A stretch of DNA of 6,726 bases from Candidatus Eiseniibacteriota bacterium (GTDB taxonomy: Bacteria; JAFGKV01): positions 1-6,726 of the forward strand of contig JALOPK010000181.1 of NCBI GenBank assembly GCA_025453925.1, given 5' to 3'. Made by a program: the position numbers and the translations under genes. The notes under the pieces were generated by a model. The model saw only the letters and a list, made by a program, of their open reading frames with translations. It was not told where the DNA came from and ran no database searches. This document shows positions 4,892-6,726 of the stretch, in pieces; within the stretch, counting starts at the first letter, position 1; each line of letters begins with the position of its first letter.

Positions 4892-6379
4892 TCATCCCCT
4901 CCGGAGCCTGAGCGCCCACCGGTACACCTCGAAGTAGCGTTGTGCGGAGTCATCCCAGGAGAACCGCGTGAGCATGGCGGCTTTGCGCATGCCATCGACG
5001 TGGGAGGGCCGGTTGTGGAAAGCCCATGTGGCCCATCCCGCCGCATCCGCGAGGGCGCCGGGCGTCAGATCGTTGAAGGCGAAGCCCGTGCCTTCACCCG
5101 TCTTCTCTTCGTAGCACTGCACAGTGTCCACCAGTCCACCGGTGGCCCGGACAATTGGCAGGGAGCCGTATCGCAGTGCGTAGAGCTGGCCGAGACCTCC
5201 CGGCTCGAACCGGGAGGGCATGAGAAAGAAATCGCTCCCGGCGTAGATCTGGTGGGCGAGCTCCTCGCTGTAGCCGGCGACGCTGGCCGCACGTCCAGGC
5301 CACCGTTCCCCGAGCGCGCTGACCTCCTTCTCCAATGCCGGGTCGCCTGCGCCGAGGATCACCACCTGGACATCGAGATCCAGAATGCGTGGGAGGGCCT
5401 CCAAGAGCACATCGATCCCCTTTTGCCAGGAAAGCCGCGTCACCATGCCCAACAGGGGCGTACCCGGATGGGGCTCAAGTCCCAATCGGCGCTGGAGTGC
5501 CTCCTTGCATGCGGCGCGGGAAGACCTGGTCTCCACCGAATAGCGGACAGGAATGTATGGATCAGTCTCCGGATTCCAGATGGCGTAGTCGATGCCGTTC
5601 AGGATTCCGACCAGGAAGTCATGACGCTCCCGCATCATGCCCTCCATCCCCTGGCCGAGGGGCGAACTCTGGATTTCCCACGCATACGTGGGACTCACCG
5701 TGGTCAACACCGTCGAGTGCGCGATGCCGCCCTTCAGCAGAGACACCTTCCCGTGGTACTCCATCTCCAGGAAGGTGAAGTGCTCCCAGCCAAGGCCCGT
5801 GTACGGCATCTGCTCGGCGGGGAAGTTGCCCTGGAAGTCGATGTTGTGGATGGTGAGAACGCTGGCGGCACGCCCCAGCGGCGTGGTGCGCTCCACTGAA
5901 TTGAGGTAGACGGGAGCAATCGCGGCGTGCCAGTCGTGAGCGTGCACGATGTCGGGAAACCATTGGGTGGCGTGGCACAGTTGCAGCGCCCCCCGGCTGA
6001 GAAAGACGAACCGCTCGAGATTGTCGCCGAAGGCATCTCCCGGAGGACCATACAGCCAGGGCCGGTTGTAGAAGTGGTCGTGTTCGAGGAAGAAGACCGC
6101 GACATCCTGATCAACCCGGCGCAGTACCGCGCCCCACTCCTCCCGGGGACCCATGGGCACGCCCAACGCGATCGGCAGCTTCTCCAGGCCTTGGCGATTC
6201 ACGCTCCCATATCCGGGAAGCACCACCCTGACGTCGAGCCCCATTCGCGCCTGCGCGATCGGCAACGCGCCCACCACATCGGCGAGACCCCCGGTCTTCG
6301 CGTAGGGAACGCTCTCGCTGGCGATGTGCAGCACCTTGAGGGCGGGGCCCTCGGGACGGTCAGACGCGGGCTGACTCAT
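4892..6379 (-). CDS. glgA: Glycogen synthase (ADP- or UDP-glucose-dependent, GT5)
   Basis: This 495-residue protein has the usual length for bacterial GlgA, which transfers glucose from a nucleotide sugar to the non-reducing end of a growing alpha-1,4-glucan in the cytoplasm. The GT5 landmarks appear in order: KTGGLADVVGALP near residues 28-40 (the K-x-G-G nucleotide-sugar site), HAHDWHA near 146-152, LTIHN near 175-179, the TRLSWQKG loop near 314-321 with the Arg and Lys that contact phosphate, and PSRFEPGGLGQLYALRYG near 388-405 with the catalytic Glu in FEP. RATGGLVDTV follows at 411-420. The two Rossmann-like halves are intact and there is no frameshift. One small oddity is FEPGGLGQ where most family members have FEPCGLxQ. 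No glgB, glgC or glgP is in the window, so the sugar donor cannot be inferred from context. The ATG at 6379 is chosen because of its strong Shine-Dalgarno. Confidence 0.96.
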   Translation of the reverse strand: MSQPASDRPEGPALKVLHIASESVPYAKTGGLADVVGALPIAQARMGLDVRVVLPGYGSVNRQGLEKLPIALGVPMGPREEWGAVLRRVDQDVAVFFLEHDHFYNRPWLYGPPGDAFGDNLERFVFLSRGALQLCHATQWFPDIVHAHDWHAAIAPVYLNSVERTTPLGRAASVLTIHNIDFQGNFPAEQMPYTGLGWEHFTFLEMEYHGKVSLLKGGIAHSTVLTTVSPTYAWEIQSSPLGQGMEGMMRERHDFLVGILNGIDYAIWNPETDPYIPVRYSVETRSSRAACKEALQRRLGLEPHPGTPLLGMVTRLSWQKGIDVLLEALPRILDLDVQVVILGAGDPALEKEVSALGERWPGRAASVAGYSEELAHQIYAGSDFFLMPSRFEPGGLGQLYALRYGSLPIVRATGGLVDTVQCYEEKTGEGTGFAFNDLTPGALADAAGWATWAFHNRPSHVDGMRKAAMLTRFSWDDSAQRYFEVYRWALRLRRG

Positions 6380-6386
6380 GGTGATT

Positions 6387-6394
6387 CCTCCTTT
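6387..6394 (-). promoter_or_regulatory. Shine-Dalgarno of glgA (decides its start)
   Basis: On the minus strand AAAGGAGG lies 7 nt before the ATG at 6379, a near-perfect anti-16S match. The reading frame stays open upstream to a possible start at 6463, but that longer form would add 28 residues of low-complexity, non-conserved sequence (His, Ser, Cys rich), would overlap the upstream gene's stop, and would translate through this site. The ATG at 6379 is therefore chosen. Confidence 0.9.
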
Positions 6395-6431
6395 GGTGCC
6401 GCACGACCTCGGCGAGTGGTGGGCAAAACAG

Positions 6432-6726
6432 TCATGCGACGGCGTTGACGGCAAGGGGCTCAAGGGTGAGCAGCGAGACCTCGGGCGGGCAGTTCACCCG
6501 CACGGGTGGCGCCACGACGCCCACGCCCCGCGTAATGTGGATGGTGGAGGAACCGATGCGGTGCGTCCCTGAGGAAAACGTCCGCCCCGACCGGATCGGA
6601 AGAAGAATGGGCCCGAACCCGGGGAGACACACCTGCCCACCGTGAGTATGCCCCGACAGCACCAGGTCAATGCCCCAGGCGGCAGCAGCAGCGAACACAT
6701 CGGGGTTGTGGCAGAGCAGGATCCGC
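6432..6726 (-). CDS. Calcineurin-like metallophosphoesterase, C-terminal part (YkuE-type)
   Basis: This is the last 97 codons of a gene that runs off the right edge; the frame is open to the boundary, so the start is not visible. The visible protein begins RILLCHNPDVF and carries the GHTHGGQ metal-binding motif followed by VCLPGFGP. It then has a late segment ITRGVGVVAPPVRVNCPPE and ends LLTLEPLAVNAVA. In this family the CHNPD histidine and the two histidines of GHTHGG bind the dinuclear metal centre. Relatives such as Bacillus YkuE and LpxG-like enzymes cleave phosphoester or pyrophosphate bonds, often at the membrane face, and usually have an N-terminal membrane anchor or export signal, which cannot be checked here. 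The substrate cannot be told from this part. The stop TGA lies 52 bp before the glgA start, on the same strand, so cotranscription is plausible. Family assignment is secure; the exact role is not. Confidence 0.87.
   Translation of the reverse strand, partial: RILLCHNPDVFAAAAAWGIDLVLSGHTHGGQVCLPGFGPILLPIRSGRTFSSGTHRIGSSTIHITRGVGVVAPPVRVNCPPEVSLLTLEPLAVNAVA

Noticed and set aside
4574-5899. Long open frame of 441 codons on the plus strand, antisense to glgA
   Set aside because: It lies opposite a clear GlgA gene, has no recognisable domain, and is Arg/Pro/His rich as expected for an antisense frame in GC-rich DNA.
6380-6463. Extended 523-residue GlgA starting at 6463
   Set aside because: The added 28 residues are not GlgA-like and the strong Shine-Dalgarno sits before the ATG at 6379.

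Overview
The window reads as a piece of a GC-rich bacterial chromosome from an uncultured or poorly sampled lineage. All convincing genes lie on the minus strand. A secreted beta-helix protein with a C-terminal fibronectin-III-like module, a strong AAAGGAGG ribosome binding site, and intergenic DNA full of heptanucleotide repeats and short palindromes would suit an FCB/PVC-type or candidate-phylum bacterium (for example an Eisenbacteria-like or Latescibacteria-like group). That placement is only an inference: no rRNA or other phylogenetic marker is present.

Layout in transcription order, right to left. (1) At the right edge is the C-terminal end of a YkuE-type calcineurin-like metallophosphoesterase. 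(2) After 52 bp comes a complete glycogen synthase gene (glgA), preceded by a near-perfect Shine-Dalgarno; it probably continues the same transcript. (3) A 188-bp gap follows, with no clear promoter or terminator but with one 8-bp inverted repeat. (4) Next is a tightly packed trio: a soluble PAS-containing hybrid-like histidine kinase whose N-terminal receiver domain has lost its phosphoacceptor Asp; a secreted, cysteine-rich right-handed beta-helix protein; and an ABC-2-type ATP-binding protein. The trio junctions are a 14-bp gap (or a 4-bp overlap, if the upstream GTG is used) and a 4-bp GTGA overlap, so it is very probably one operon with translational coupling. (5) The left 493 bp hold no credible gene. 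They hold a weak terminator-like hairpin, a 53-bp REP-like composite palindrome, and three families of heptamer-based short repeats.

How the genes may work together: GlgA makes the alpha-1,4-glucan storage polymer, and the metallophosphoesterase upstream has no obvious link to it. In the trio, a cytoplasmic sensor kinase is co-expressed with an exported carbohydrate-lyase-like beta-helix protein and an ATPase that normally energises a two-permease exporter. The permeases and a cognate response regulator are both missing from the window. The trio is therefore the most interesting part biologically, though nothing in it is outside known protein families. The other signal worth following is the repeat-laden left end.
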